Of a stretch of 32,705 nucleotides of DNA, positions 23,976 to 32,485 are shown in pieces. The stretch is taken from contig JACPOB010000034.1 of NCBI GenBank assembly GCA_016185145.1, positions 1 through 32,705 of the forward strand. Direction: 5' to 3'. The stretch is from Rhodospirillales bacterium. GTDB taxonomy: Bacteria; Pseudomonadota; Alphaproteobacteria; Reyranellales; Reyranellaceae. Numbering within the stretch: position 1 is the first letter of the stretch; each line of letters starts with the position of its first letter. The notes beneath the pieces were generated by a model. It was given only the letters and a program-made list of their open reading frames with translations, had not been told where the DNA came from and made no database searches. Both the position numbers and the translations under genes were made by a program.

Positions 23976-24829
23976 GCGACCACTCCACGACGACCAATGA
24001 CGGCGAAACGCAATTGGCCGGAGACATAGTCGATCAGAGCCACGGATACCAGAATCATAAGAATGATGAACGACGTCTGCTGCAACTCCAGTGTCCGGAT
24101 CGCTTCGGCGAGATAGAGGCCGATGCCCCCGGCGCCGACGATGCCGATGATGCTTGCAGACCGCGTGTTCGATTCGAAGAAGTAAAGAACCTGGCTCACC
24201 AGCACCGGGAAGACCTCCGGTATGATGCCGAACCGCACGCCCAGAAGCTTGCCGCCGCCGGCCGAGACGATGCCTTCGACCGGCTTGCGATCGGCCGCCT
24301 CGATCGCCTCGGAGAAAAGCTTGCCGAAGGTGCCGATGTCGGCGGTCATGATGGCGAGCGCGCCGGCGAAGGGTCCCAATCCCACGACGTTCACCCAGAT
24401 CAGCGCCCACACCAGGATGTCGACGCTGCGGATGGTGTCGAGCGAACGCCGCGACAAAAAGCGCACCACGCGCCGGGCGGTGACGTTGCGCGCCGCCAGG
24501 AAGGCCAGCGGCAACGCCAGCACGGCCGCGGCCAGCGTGCCGATCAGCGAGATTGCGACGGTTTCGAGCAGGGCGGATGCGAAGATGCGGGCATGCGCCC
24601 AGTCCTTCGGATCGGGCGGCAACATGAGACCGGCGATCTCGACCAGCCGGCCCATGCCGGCGAGCAGCTTGCCGTCGAAGAAGCCGAGCTCGGCCATGGC
24701 GAAGACCAGCAGAGCGAAGGCTGCGGCCGCGACGGCGACGATCGTCTGGCGGCCACGATCGAAGCGCTGGAAATGCTCGGGATGACGGCCGCGAACGGCG
24801 TCGAGATCGACCTGAAAGCGCGCCGGCAT
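23972..24829 (-). CDS. phnE: Phosphonate ABC transporter permease PhnE (second copy)
   Basis: A 285-residue inner-membrane permease with about six helices and the binding-protein-dependent permease loop KPVEGIVSAGGGKLLGVRFGIIP, which contacts the ATPase. FFESNTRSASIIGIVGAGGIGLYL near the C-terminus is typical of PhnE. With the preceding PhnE it would form a heterodimeric channel for phosphonates fed by PhnD and driven by PhnC. The start ATG 24829 overlaps the stop of the first permease as TGATG, and its own stop overlaps the DUF1045 start as TTGA. Confidence 0.95.
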   Translation of the reverse strand: MPARFQVDLDAVRGRHPEHFQRFDRGRQTIVAVAAAAFALLVFAMAELGFFDGKLLAGMGRLVEIAGLMLPPDPKDWAHARIFASALLETVAISLIGTLAAAVLALPLAFLAARNVTARRVVRFLSRRSLDTIRSVDILVWALIWVNVVGLGPFAGALAIMTADIGTFGKLFSEAIEAADRKPVEGIVSAGGGKLLGVRFGIIPEVFPVLVSQVLYFFESNTRSASIIGIVGAGGIGLYLAEAIRTLELQQTSFIILMILVSVALIDYVSGQLRFAVIGRRGVVA

Positions 24830-25713
24830 CAGTGCTTCTCCTGCAGACCGATCAGGCGATGGCGGACGTACGAGGTGAGCGTGTCGATCACCGACACGGT
24901 GATGATGATCAGCACCAGGATGGCCGACACGTCGGGGTAGTAGAACTTGCGGATCGCCTCGATCAGGTCCTGGCCGATGCCGCCCGCGCCGACGAAACCC
25001 ATCACCGCGGTGCTGCGCACGTTGATCTCGAAGCGCAGCAGCGTGTAGCTCACGAAGTTCGACAGGGTCTGCGGCAGCGAGCCGAAGCGCATGGCGACCG
25101 GCCATGACGAGCCGCCGGCGACGATGGCCTCGACGGGCTTCATGTCGATGTTCTCGACCACCTCGGCGAACAGCTTGCCGAGCGCGCCCACGGTATGGAT
25201 GGCGACGGCGAGGACGCCGGCCACCGGTCCCAATCCGAAGGCGATCACGAAGACCAGGGCGAACACCAGCTCAGGGACGGTGCGGCAGATCTCGCAGAAG
25301 CGGCGCACGGTCCAGCGCAGCCAGCGGCTCGGCGCCACGTTGGCCGCGGCGAGGAAGCTCAGCACGAAGGCGCCGACCGCGCCCAGCACCGTGCCGACAT
25401 AGGCCATCAGCAAGGTTTCGCCGAGCAGCCTGAGCCAGCGCGACAGGCCCCAGAACCATTCGGCGACGTCCGTCCATACCGGGCGACCGTTCTCGAGCTG
25501 GAACAGGCGGATGATGTAGCTCGGGAAGCGGTGGATGTTGTCCAGCAGCTTGGCGATCGAGACCTCGGCCGAGATCGACGACAGGACCACCGCCACGGCG
25601 ACACAGGCGAAGATGAGCAGCGTGTGCCAACGGCGGCTGCGCACCGACGCCTCATAGGCATCGAGCAGAGGCCGGAGCTGGGCGTCCGGCAGCAGGGCGA
25701 TGGGGGAGGTCAT
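24829..25713 (-). CDS. phnE: Phosphonate ABC transporter permease PhnE (first copy)
   Basis: A 294-residue inner-membrane permease: helix about 31-50, then further helices from 90 on, the coupling loop MKPVEAIVAGGSSWPVAMRFGSLPQ and the C-terminal RFEINVRSTAVMGFVGAGGIGQDL. It is a diverged paralogue of the next gene. ATG 25713 has GGGGAGG about 11 bases upstream, and this ribosome site is the end of a hairpin of the repeat array between phnD and phnE, so translation may depend on that structure. The array separates it from phnD by 186 bases. Confidence 0.95.
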   Translation of the reverse strand: MTSPIALLPDAQLRPLLDAYEASVRSRRWHTLLIFACVAVAVVLSSISAEVSIAKLLDNIHRFPSYIIRLFQLENGRPVWTDVAEWFWGLSRWLRLLGETLLMAYVGTVLGAVGAFVLSFLAAANVAPSRWLRWTVRRFCEICRTVPELVFALVFVIAFGLGPVAGVLAVAIHTVGALGKLFAEVVENIDMKPVEAIVAGGSSWPVAMRFGSLPQTLSNFVSYTLLRFEINVRSTAVMGFVGAGGIGQDLIEAIRKFYYPDVSAILVLIIITVSVIDTLTSYVRHRLIGLQEKH

Positions 25714-25723
25714 ATCATACCTG

Positions 25724-25855
25724 CCTCCCCAGCGAAGCTGGGGAGGTGTCGGCGTCTTACGCCGACGGAGGGGTCATGAGCATCAACGTTGGTGCTCATG
25801 ACCCCTCCGCCCGCTGCGCGGGCACCTCCCCTTCGCGGAAACCGCGAAGGGGAGG
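25724..25855. repeat. Array of five hairpins: two inverted REP-like units (BIME-like)
   Basis: Five perfect stem-loops follow one another: 25724-25746 (CCTCCCCAGC arms), 25748-25766 (GTCGGCGT), 25767-25808 (16-bp arms, GGAGGGGTCATGAGCA), 25809-25823 (GCCCGC) and 25825-25855 (14-bp arms, CCTCCCCTTCGCGG). Read from each end toward the centre, both halves have the same plan: CCTCCCC-hairpin-GGGGAGGTG, second hairpin, GGAGGGGTCATGAGCA. Stem interiors differ between the halves but remain paired. It lies within the phnCDEE operon. Confidence 0.85.
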
Positions 25856-25899
25856 AAGTAATCGCCGGTGGCTGCGTACCGGCGACCACGACCGTCACC

Positions 25900-26820
25900 T
25901 CAGCTCTTCTGCTTACGCAGCTGGTCGATGAACTTGATCAGCTCGACGACCGGTTCGTAGTACTTGGCGTCGACCTTGGTGAATTCCTTGTCCTTGCCGT
26001 CGGACAGCTTGTCGAAGGCCGGCTTGGCCTTGGTCGGCGCCTCGTTGAATGCCTTGACGATGGCAGCCTTCAGGTCGGGCGGCAGGTTGGCCAGGTAGGC
26101 GAACGGCGAGTTCGGGATCAGGTCCGACTTGTAGACGATGCGGAAGTCGTCCTTCTTCGCCAGGTTCTTGTTCGCCATGCGCGTGAGGTTGGAATCGTCT
26201 TCGGAGTTCCACCAGTTGGCGGCGATGTCGACCGTGCCCTGTTGAAGCGCGATCACCGCGTTCTCATGGCTGCCCGTATAGGTGACCTTCGAGAAGAAGG
26301 TCTCGGGGTTGATCTTCATCTTGTTGAGGGCAAAGCGTGGCACGTTGTTGCCGGAAGTCGAGTTGGGATCGACCAGGCCTAGGTTCTTGCCCTTGAGATC
26401 GTTGATCGTCTTGTAGGGGCTATCGGCCTTCACATAGAACACCGAGTAGTAGCCGATCGTGCCGTCGTTGTTCACCGTCGTGGCGAAGGGTTCCACGGCG
26501 ACGCCGGTGACGATGGCACGGGCATACGAGGCCGGACCGTAGCCCGCCAGATGGATGCTGCCATTGCGCTGGCCCTCGATGACGGCGGCGTAGTCGTTGG
26601 CTACGCGCAGGGTCACCTTGGTGCCGAGTTCCTTGGAGAGATACTCGACGAACGGCGCGTAGCGCTCGGTGACGCCGGACGCGTTCTCGGCCGGCACGAC
26701 CGCCATCACGAGTTCGGGATAGGCGGACTTCCAGCTCTGAGCCTGCGACGCGGTGGGGGTGGAGCCGGCGACGGCGGATACGGCAAGTGCCGCACCCAGG
26801 ACGATACGACGGGTGAGCAT
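25900..26820 (-). CDS. phnD: Phosphonate ABC transporter substrate-binding protein PhnD
   Basis: A 306-residue periplasmic binding protein with a signal peptide (MLTRRIVLGAALAVSAVAGS..., cleaved near 28). The mature part has LVMAVVPAENASGVTERYAPFVEYLSKELG, IHLAGYGPASYARAI, GLVDPNSTSGNNVPRFAL and TYTGSHENAVIALQQGTVDIAANWWNSEDD, all typical of PhnD. It captures phosphonates and delivers them to the PhnE channel. AAGGAG just upstream of ATG 26820 is a good ribosome site. phnC precedes it by 35 bases. No lipobox cysteine is seen, so it is probably soluble in the periplasm. Confidence 0.96.
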   Translation of the reverse strand: MLTRRIVLGAALAVSAVAGSTPTASQAQSWKSAYPELVMAVVPAENASGVTERYAPFVEYLSKELGTKVTLRVANDYAAVIEGQRNGSIHLAGYGPASYARAIVTGVAVEPFATTVNNDGTIGYYSVFYVKADSPYKTINDLKGKNLGLVDPNSTSGNNVPRFALNKMKINPETFFSKVTYTGSHENAVIALQQGTVDIAANWWNSEDDSNLTRMANKNLAKKDDFRIVYKSDLIPNSPFAYLANLPPDLKAAIVKAFNEAPTKAKPAFDKLSDGKDKEFTKVDAKYYEPVVELIKFIDQLRKQKS

Positions 26821-26855
26821 GCGGGTTTCTCCTTGTTGAAGGGGCGTGGACAGGA

Positions 26856-27671
26856 TCACGAACCGGCGAGCGCGAAGCCCGGGCGGCCTCCGACCGGCAC
26901 GTGGACGGGAGCGGCGGCCTCCCCCACGACTTCGCCGGCCTCGAGACCGTAGAGGTCGCGGGCGACGGCATCGGTGAGGGCCGCCGGAACGTCGTCGAAC
27001 ACGACGCGTCCCGCCGCCATGCCGACCAGCCGGTCGCAGTAGTTGCGGGCGAGATCGAGGCTGTGGAGGTTGCAGACGACGGTGATGCCGAAGTGCTTGT
27101 TGATGTGCAGCAGCGCGTCCATCACCACCTTGGTGTTGCGCGGGTCGAGCGAGGCGATGGGCTCGTCGGCCAGGATGATGTCGGGCTCCTGCACGAGCGC
27201 TCGGGCGATGGCGACGCGCTGCTGCTGGCCGCCCGAGAGCGTATCGGCGCGCTGGCCGGCGAGACGCGCCATGTCGAGGCTCTCCAGCGCCGACAGCGCC
27301 TGCGCCTTCTCGGCATCGCTCCACAGCTTCAGGAGCGCGCGCGAGGCGGGAACGTTGAAGGCGCGGCCCATCATGACGTTGTTCAGAACGTCGAGCCGGC
27401 CGGCGAGGTTGAACTGCTGGAAGATCATGGCGCAGCGCGCCCGCCACTGGCGCAGCGCCCGGCCCTTGAGCCGGGTGATGTCGGTATCGCCGAACAGGAT
27501 CCGCCCATGGGTGGGGTCGCCCAGGCGGTTGATCATGCGCAGCAGGGTCGACTTGCCGGCCCCCGAACGGCCGATCACGCCGACGAGCTGGCCGGTCGGA
27601 ACGACCAGCGAGACCTGGTCGACGGCGCGCTTGTCGCCAAAACTCTTGGTGACGCCTTCCAGTCGCAGCAC
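26856..27671 (-). CDS. phnC: Phosphonate ABC transporter ATP-binding protein PhnC
   Basis: A 271-residue ABC ATPase: Walker [10 protein letters not shown] (34-42), Q-loop [16 protein letters not shown], signature LSGGQQQR (145-152), Walker B IILADEP (165-171) and H203. It powers phosphonate import through the two PhnE proteins. The start is taken as GTG 27671, with GAGGG 7 bases upstream and [17 protein letters not shown] following; the frame is open further upstream with no family resemblance. The C-terminal 25 residues ([22 protein letters not shown]) extend past the usual end. It is the first gene of the leftward operon, 70 bases from a Pho-box match. Confidence 0.95.
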   Translation of the reverse strand: MLRLEGVTKSFGDKRAVDQVSLVVPTGQLVGVIGRSGAGKSTLLRMINRLGDPTHGRILFGDTDITRLKGRALRQWRARCAMIFQQFNLAGRLDVLNNVMMGRAFNVPASRALLKLWSDAEKAQALSALESLDMARLAGQRADTLSGGQQQRVAIARALVQEPDIILADEPIASLDPRNTKVVMDALLHINKHFGITVVCNLHSLDLARNYCDRLVGMAAGRVVFDDVPAALTDAVARDLYGLEAGEVVGEAAAPVHVPVGGRPGFALAGS

Positions 27672-27740
27672 TGGGCACCCTCGCGAAGCTTCCCTCTTCG
27701 CTGGCGTAGCGGCGGCAAGCTGCACAAAGGCGACGGTTCG

Positions 27741-27758
27741 GTTACAGAAATCCGACAG
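27741..27758 (-). promoter_or_regulatory. Pho box upstream of phnC
   Basis: On the - strand, CTGTCGGATTTCTGTAAC has two CTGT half-sites 11 bases apart and agrees with the E. coli Pho-box consensus at about 15 of 18 positions. It lies 70 bases before the phnC start, facing the operon. PhoB binding under phosphate starvation is the expected role. No convincing -10 sequence was recognised after it. Confidence 0.65.
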
Positions 27759-27795
27759 CCGCCGCGGCGAAGGCGCGCGCGGTGGATAATATGCT

Positions 27796-27864
27796 CTTCC
27801 GGACCGCGCGCATCCTTGCGCGCTCATGAATCATGAAGCGCGCTGGAAGCGCGCGGTCCGGAAG
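27796..27864. repeat. Palindromic repeat, copy 3, between the SDR gene and phnC
   Basis: Perfect 16-base arms CTTCCGGACCGCGCGC (27796-27811) and their complement (27849-27864), with GCGCGCTCATGA and TCATGAAGCGCGC forming the inner part. It closely resembles copy 2. It lies 38 bases upstream of the Pho box and 40 bases beyond the SDR stop, so it may also end transcription of the SDR unit. Confidence 0.8.
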
Positions 27865-27903
27865 ACTATGAGCGCAGACTTGGAGGTCTACGGTCCAGCA
27901 GAT

Positions 27904-28656
27904 CTACAGCGTCAGACCGCCGTTCACGTGGATGGTCTGCCCTGTGACATAGCTGGCACCGGGCGAGCACAAGAAGGCGATCACCGCCGCGACCTCGGCC
28001 GTCCTGCCGTAACGCCCGATCGGCACCAGCTTGCCCATCTCCGCCATGCGATCGCGCGACAACGCCGCATGGGCGTCGGCGTCCTTCTCGATCAGGCCGG
28101 GCGCCACGCAGTTCGCCGTGGCCCCCGACGGCGCCAGGTCGACGGCCATCGCACGCGCAAAGGCTTCGATGCCGGCCTTGGCGGCGGCCGAAGCCGGGAA
28201 CATCGGCAGGCCGCGGGCATAGGCATGGGCCACGAAGGACGAGACGCCGACGAGACGGCCCACGGCGCCGGCCTTGACCAGCCACGGCTTGGCGGCGTGG
28301 GCGAGCTCGAAGAATGCCGAGGTCATGGCCGCCTGGCTTTCGTCCCAAGCCGCGCGGTCGAGCTGGTCGATCGGGCGGCGGTCGGCGAAGCCGGCATTGC
28401 TCACCACGACATCGAGTCGGCCGAAGGCGGCGGCGGTCTCCTCGACCAGGCGGCGCCCCGTGCCGGGCTTCGCGAGATCGCCTTCGACGACCAGCGCCTT
28501 GCCGCCGGCATCGCGCACGACCTGCGCGACCTTGTCGGCGCCCGCGCGATTCTTGCGGGCATGCACAGCGATGGCGGCGTCGGGGGCAGCGAGCGCGCGA
28601 GCGGTGGCAGCGCCGATGCCTGACGAGGCACCGGTGATCAGGATGGCACGGGTCAT
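27904..28656 (-). CDS. Short-chain dehydrogenase/reductase (SDR) with altered active site
   Basis: A 250-residue Rossmann-fold protein of the SDR family. The cofactor loop TGASSGIG (8-15), SNAGF (86-90) and the end [12 protein letters not shown] are clear; R34/K35 after the second strand suggests NADP(H). The catalytic region is odd: S139/S140 are present, but K160 is preceded four residues earlier by S156 where a tyrosine is normal ([11 protein letters not shown]), and F153 stands at the usual distance from the serine. The canonical Tyr is therefore missing. Substrate unknown. ATG 28656 overlaps the VOC gene stop as ATGA, so the two are coupled. Confidence 0.88.
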   Translation of the reverse strand: MTRAILITGASSGIGAATARALAAPDAAIAVHARKNRAGADKVAQVVRDAGGKALVVEGDLAKPGTGRRLVEETAAAFGRLDVVVSNAGFADRRPIDQLDRAAWDESQAAMTSAFFELAHAAKPWLVKAGAVGRLVGVSSFVAHAYARGLPMFPASAAAKAGIEAFARAMAVDLAPSGATANCVAPGLIEKDADAHAALSRDRMAEMGKLVPIGRYGRTAEVAAVIAFLCSPGASYVTGQTIHVNGGLTL

Positions 28657-29051
28657 GTCGGTTCCGGTTGGTGACAGCAGATGCAGAGCTTGTTGCCCGC
28701 GGGATCGCGGAAATAGGCGCCGTAGTAGTTGGCGTGGTAGTGCGGACGAAGGCCGGGCGCACCCTCGGACCGGCCGCCCTGGGCCAGCGCCGTTGCGTAA
28801 CAGCGGTCGACCGCGGCGCGGTCGGACGCCATCAACGCGATCATCTGGCCGTTGCCGGGTGACGCCGGCTCGCGATTGAACGGCCGGCCGATCAGGAACA
28901 ATGGCCGCGCAACGCCGGGCGTCATCCAGCCGGCCCAGCCGTTCTGCGGCTCCTTGAATTTCAGCTCGAGCCCCAGCACCGGCAATACGGCCGAATAGAA
29001 CGCAAAAGCGCGCTCGAAATCGTCGACGCCGACATGGACGTGGGAAATCAT
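28653..29051 (-). CDS. VOC (glyoxalase/bleomycin-resistance fold) family protein
   Basis: A 132-residue single-domain protein: [30 protein letters not shown] at the start and a C-terminal [18 protein letters not shown]. The VOC fold binds metals through His and Glu; H5 or H7 near the start is a possible ligand, while the usual late Glu appears as Lys/Leu in NKLCICCH, so metal-dependent catalysis is uncertain. Function unknown. ATG 29051 has AAGG 8 bases upstream; GTG at 29054 is an alternative one codon earlier. It lies 14 bases after the SGNH gene and overlaps the SDR gene. Confidence 0.88.
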   Translation of the reverse strand: MISHVHVGVDDFERAFAFYSAVLPVLGLELKFKEPQNGWAGWMTPGVARPLFLIGRPFNREPASPGNGQMIALMASDRAAVDRCYATALAQGGRSEGAPGLRPHYHANYYGAYFRDPAGNKLCICCHQPEPT

Positions 29052-29065
29052 CACAAAACCTTAGC

Positions 29066-30346
29066 CTAGCGGCAGAGCCGACGCACGACCGGTGCCAGGT
29101 CGTCGGCGAAGCGTTTCGCGCCGCGTGCCGAGAAGTGCCCCTGGTCGACGAAGTCGACACCGACGAACGACGCGGGGTCGATGCCGACATAGGTGTCGCC
29201 GAGCATGTCCGCCGTCTGCTTCAGGACCTCGTTGAACCTCTGCTGCATCGGCCACAGGTCGCGATCGCGCACCCGAGGCAGCCAGCCGTACTGGCCGTCA
29301 CCCATCAGCCGCTCGCGGTTGAGGAGCTGTCCGACCCAGATCGTGGTGACGCCGCGCTGGCGGTTGATCGCCGAGATCGCGGCGATGTTGCGCTTGTAGA
29401 TGGCGTCGAGGTTGGGATCGTCACCGCTCACCGGCGGCTGGCCGTACGGATCGGCGAAGTAGCGCGCCGTGTCGAGGTTGGCGGCGGCGAAACGCATCAG
29501 CAGGGTCAACAAGGGCGAGAAGGTGACGTGGGCGCCGCCGACCCGGCGCACCTTCTGGGAATCGATCTGGCTCGGCAGGTGGAAATCGGCGTAACCGGGA
29601 TCGAGGTTGGCGATGTGCGCATTGCGCAGGTCGTTCCAGCCGACATAGTAGACGGCGCAGCGCGGAGGCTTGCCGAACTTGGTCTGGTAGAACGCCGTCT
29701 GGATCAGGTGCTCGGCCGTCGTGTAGCCCGGCACGCCGTGATTGACGACGAAGTACCGATCGCCCAGCGCCTGGCCCAGGCGATCGGGCCAGGTCTCGCC
29801 CTCGCCCGCACCGATGTCGTAGGTCGTCGATCCGCCGAAGGTCGCAACGACAGTCTTGCCCTCGAGGCTGCCTTCGGGATCCTTGCCGCGCGTGCCTTCG
29901 CGCGTGTGCTGGATCGCGAGCCCCGTCGAGCTGGTGAGCGCGAGCGACGGGATCGGCACGGCTTGCAGCAAAGGATGCCATTCGAAGCGCTGCGGCTCGA
30001 ATTTGCCGGGCGGCATCAGCGAAGCGGAGGCGCCTCCCATCCGCTGCACGGCGAACAGACCGGCGCCCCAGGCGAGATCGAAGGCCATCAGCACCAGCAG
30101 CAGCCCGGCCAGCCGCGGCCAACGGACCAGCGCCAGCACCAGGGCGAACAGGGCCAGCAGATAGAGGAAGTATTCGCCGCGCGGTCCGTGCAACGGCAGC
30201 TCGCCGATCGCGCGCATCCACGCGGCGGCCAGCAGGGCAAGCAGCGCCAACAGGACCGCCAACCCGGCCAGGACGACCCGCTCGAAGCGATACGGGCGGC
30301 GGAGGCCGAAATGGTCGAGAAAGAATGTGGCGGAGGGGCTTGGCAC
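29066..30346 (-). CDS. Membrane-anchored SGNH/GDSL-type hydrolase-like protein
   Basis: A 426-residue protein with about three N-terminal membrane helices (near 24-45, 57-72 and 78-98) followed by an SGNH hydrolase domain. Block I is [11 protein letters not shown] with nucleophile S173; block III is [11 protein letters not shown]; block V is [12 protein letters not shown] with D401 and H404. These are the expected catalytic residues of lipases, esterases and polysaccharide O-acetyl(de)acetylases of this family; the domain is probably periplasmic. Substrate unknown. The start is uncertain: GTG 30346 is proposed because it leaves room for the divergent OsmC gene; the frame continues open upstream, across the OsmC start. 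It heads an SGNH-VOC-SDR unit. Confidence 0.82.
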   Translation of the reverse strand: MPSPSATFFLDHFGLRRPYRFERVVLAGLAVLLALLALLAAAWMRAIGELPLHGPRGEYFLYLLALFALVLALVRWPRLAGLLLVLMAFDLAWGAGLFAVQRMGGASASLMPPGKFEPQRFEWHPLLQAVPIPSLALTSSTGLAIQHTREGTRGKDPEGSLEGKTVVATFGGSTTYDIGAGEGETWPDRLGQALGDRYFVVNHGVPGYTTAEHLIQTAFYQTKFGKPPRCAVYYVGWNDLRNAHIANLDPGYADFHLPSQIDSQKVRRVGGAHVTFSPLLTLLMRFAAANLDTARYFADPYGQPPVSGDDPNLDAIYKRNIAAISAINRQRGVTTIWVGQLLNRERLMGDGQYGWLPRVRDRDLWPMQQRFNEVLKQTADMLGDTYVGIDPASFVGVDFVDQGHFSARGAKRFADDLAPVVRRLCR

Positions 30347-30413
30347 TTCTACACTGCTTGCGCGCAATCGTGGCTCAGGCGATTTGCTTTGGAAAGCGCG
30401 TAAGGAGCGGGAC

Positions 30414-30863
30414 ATGGCCGAGGCAGAACTTCCCCCACCGGGCGTCGTGATCGTCGAGGACCGCAACATCGGCCCATTCGCCGAGACGGTGCGCGTCGGC
30501 ACGCACGTGCTGTCGGCCGACGAGCCGGTCGGCAGCGGCGGCACCAACACCGGCCCCAGCCCCTACGACTACCTGCTGGCCGGACTGGGCGCCTGCACGG
30601 CGATGACCTTGCGCATGTATGCCCGGCAGAAGAACTGGCCGCTGCAGAAGGTCCGGGTCTGGCTGAAGCACGACAAGATCCACGCCCAGGATTGCGCCGA
30701 CTGCGAGACGAAAGAGGGCAGGATCGACCAGATCGACCGACAGATCGTGCTGGAGGGACCGCTCGATCAGGCGCAGCGCGAGCGGCTGCTGCAGATCGCC
30801 GATCGCTGCCCGGTCCATCGCACGCTCACGTCGGAGATCAAGATCCGGACGCGGCTGGGCTAG
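30414..30863 (+). CDS. OsmC family protein
   Basis: A 149-residue OsmC/YhfA-like protein. Both conserved redox cysteines are present, C61 in [16 protein letters not shown] and C132 in [10 protein letters not shown], along with [17 protein letters not shown] before the first. OsmC proteins reduce organic hydroperoxides in the cytoplasm. Two extra cysteines form C94-x2-C97 in AQDCADCET, which could bind metal or take part in thiol exchange. AAGGAG at 30402-30407 sets ATG 30414. It is divergent from the SGNH gene (67 bases) and its TAG stop overlaps the stop of the unknown 541-residue gene in the palindrome CTAG. Confidence 0.93.
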   Translation: MAEAELPPPGVVIVEDRNIGPFAETVRVGTHVLSADEPVGSGGTNTGPSPYDYLLAGLGACTAMTLRMYARQKNWPLQKVRVWLKHDKIHAQDCADCETKEGRIDQIDRQIVLEGPLDQAQRERLLQIADRCPVHRTLTSEIKIRTRLG

Positions 30864-32485
30864 GACCAATCGCGCCGCGGATTGGCTTCGAGGAAGGCCA
30901 CCGTCCGTGACGCGATCCGGAGCATCAGCCCGATCTCGGCCAGGTTTCGGCCTTCGGCAACCGCCTTGGCCACGATGGCAAGCTCGGACCAGCAGCGCTG
31001 GTCTGCCTCATCGACTTCGCGCAGCCACGCCGCCGTGCACAGAAAGAGATCCGACCATTTGCCTCGGCGCTGATCGAAGCCGGTTTGCAGGAGATATTCT
31101 GCGCGCTTCTCTCTCCTGGCGCCGCTGCTTCCGGCAAAAGTCCGGCTGATGTCGGCATCATCCTCGAACCACGAATCCGCTACCTCTATGAGATCGGCCA
31201 GCTCGCCGCTTCTTCGAAGGATCGCCCGGACCGCTTCAGGAGCGAGCATGGCTTTGGGAATGGAGGCCAATAGACCTGCAAGAACGGCTTCGAACTCCAA
31301 GCTGACGGGCCGCCAATCGGCACCGCCGATCACTTCGGCCACTTCCATGAGGCCGACAGGCGGCACTGTCCCTTGGGCAACGAGCGTTGCGAGATAATGA
31401 GAGACGACATCGTCCACATAGCCCCGCGACACTGGCGCCATCTGGCCCTCGACGGCCGCCCTCGTGATCGTCGCATCGGTTTGGCGGAGGGACATCTCTT
31501 CTCCGACAAATGCGTCCGCGATGCCGTTCTTGATCAGGATTGAAGATATCCGCTTCTTTCGGCCCGACGGAGATACGATCACTATTCCCTGACTCGTCGC
31601 CCCGTCGACGGCACTCGCAAGGATCTCCTCGGCACTGCCGGCCGGCCACTGCGCGGCATCGATGCCGGCCTCACGGGCGCGGCGGACCAAGGCGTCGATG
31701 GCGGCGCGCTCCTGCTCGGGGCGCCATTCGCGCATGGCGATCAGGCGCCTCACATCGGCCGGCGACAGCGCCGCACAGACCCGGGCGAGGGCCGCGGCGG
31801 CAGCCATCCGGGTCTCGGGGCAGGGATCGAGGAGAAACAGGACCGCCGCGCTGCGCGTCACAGGATGATCACTCGATGCGAAAGCTGTGACCATGGCGCC
31901 TCGCGCCTCTTCGGGCATCGCATGACAGGCTTCGCTGCCCGAAGCGACCAGCGCAAAGGGATCGCCGCCGCATGCCTCCACCATCTCCACCATCGTGTCA
32001 TGGAGATCGGCTTCGAGGACGGCCCCGGTGCGTTGCTCGGAGAGCGCCGCCGATGCTTCGACCAGCTCGGACGCAGCGGCAATGCCCGCCTGCTGCAACA
32101 CGCCGACGACCAGTCCGAGCATCAGCCCATCGATCGACCGATCGCGGATTCGCGCCGCCAGAGCGGCCTGGAACTCCGCCACGAGGTCGATGGCATCGGC
32201 GTAGCCCCGGTCGATGCGATAACGCAGATGAACCAGCAGGCCTTCGAGAAGGAAAAGATAGCCGTATGCCAGGGGCTTGTGCTCGCCGGTCGACGGCATG
32301 TTGGCCACCGCACCGTCGAGGGCGGCAAAGATGTCGCGCGGCGAGCGGTGGAAGTAATCTTCCAGCTCATTCGAACGCTTCGGCGATTGCCCTTTGGCGA
32401 TGGTCACCGCGATGCGCTGCGCAAGCCGGTCCGTTTCGGACAAGCCCGAAGCTCGCCTGGCAGGGTTTCCGCTGCGTCGTGCCAT
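30860..32485 (-). CDS. Uncharacterised 541-residue protein, mostly alpha-helical
   Basis: I do not recognise this protein. It has no signal peptide or membrane segment and is rich in Ala, Leu, Glu and Arg. Helical stretches such as PVTRSAAVLFLLDPCPETRM (206-225) and AAAAALARVCAALSPADVRRL (226-246) resemble HEAT-like repeats. A basic patch SPSGRKKR follows at about 310. The C-terminus ends in a run of helices (LAIVAKAVAEGRNLAEIGLML...). ATG 32485 has GAGGGT upstream. Its length, ribosome site and codon use like its neighbours support a real cytoplasmic gene, possibly a scaffold or regulator. It shares 4 bases of stop overlap with the OsmC gene; nothing on its own strand is close enough to suggest an operon. 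Confidence 0.75.
   Translation of the reverse strand: MARRSGNPARRASGLSETDRLAQRIAVTIAKGQSPKRSNELEDYFHRSPRDIFAALDGAVANMPSTGEHKPLAYGYLFLLEGLLVHLRYRIDRGYADAIDLVAEFQAALAARIRDRSIDGLMLGLVVGVLQQAGIAAASELVEASAALSEQRTGAVLEADLHDTMVEMVEACGGDPFALVASGSEACHAMPEEARGAMVTAFASSDHPVTRSAAVLFLLDPCPETRMAAAAALARVCAALSPADVRRLIAMREWRPEQERAAIDALVRRAREAGIDAAQWPAGSAEEILASAVDGATSQGIVIVSPSGRKKRISSILIKNGIADAFVGEEMSLRQTDATITRAAVEGQMAPVSRGYVDDVVSHYLATLVAQGTVPPVGLMEVAEVIGGADWRPVSLEFEAVLAGLLASIPKAMLAPEAVRAILRRSGELADLIEVADSWFEDDADISRTFAGSSGARREKRAEYLLQTGFDQRRGKWSDLFLCTAAWLREVDEADQRCWSELAIVAKAVAEGRNLAEIGLMLRIASRTVAFLEANPRRDWS

Noticed and set aside
25724..25855. Hairpin array considered as a CRISPR array
   Set aside because: There are no equal-length repeats with unique spacers; the units are self-complementary and mirror-imaged, and no cas genes are present.
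20701..27864. Palindromes considered as insertion-sequence ends
   Set aside because: No transposase lies between or beside them and no target duplications are visible; gene order is that of an intact phn locus.
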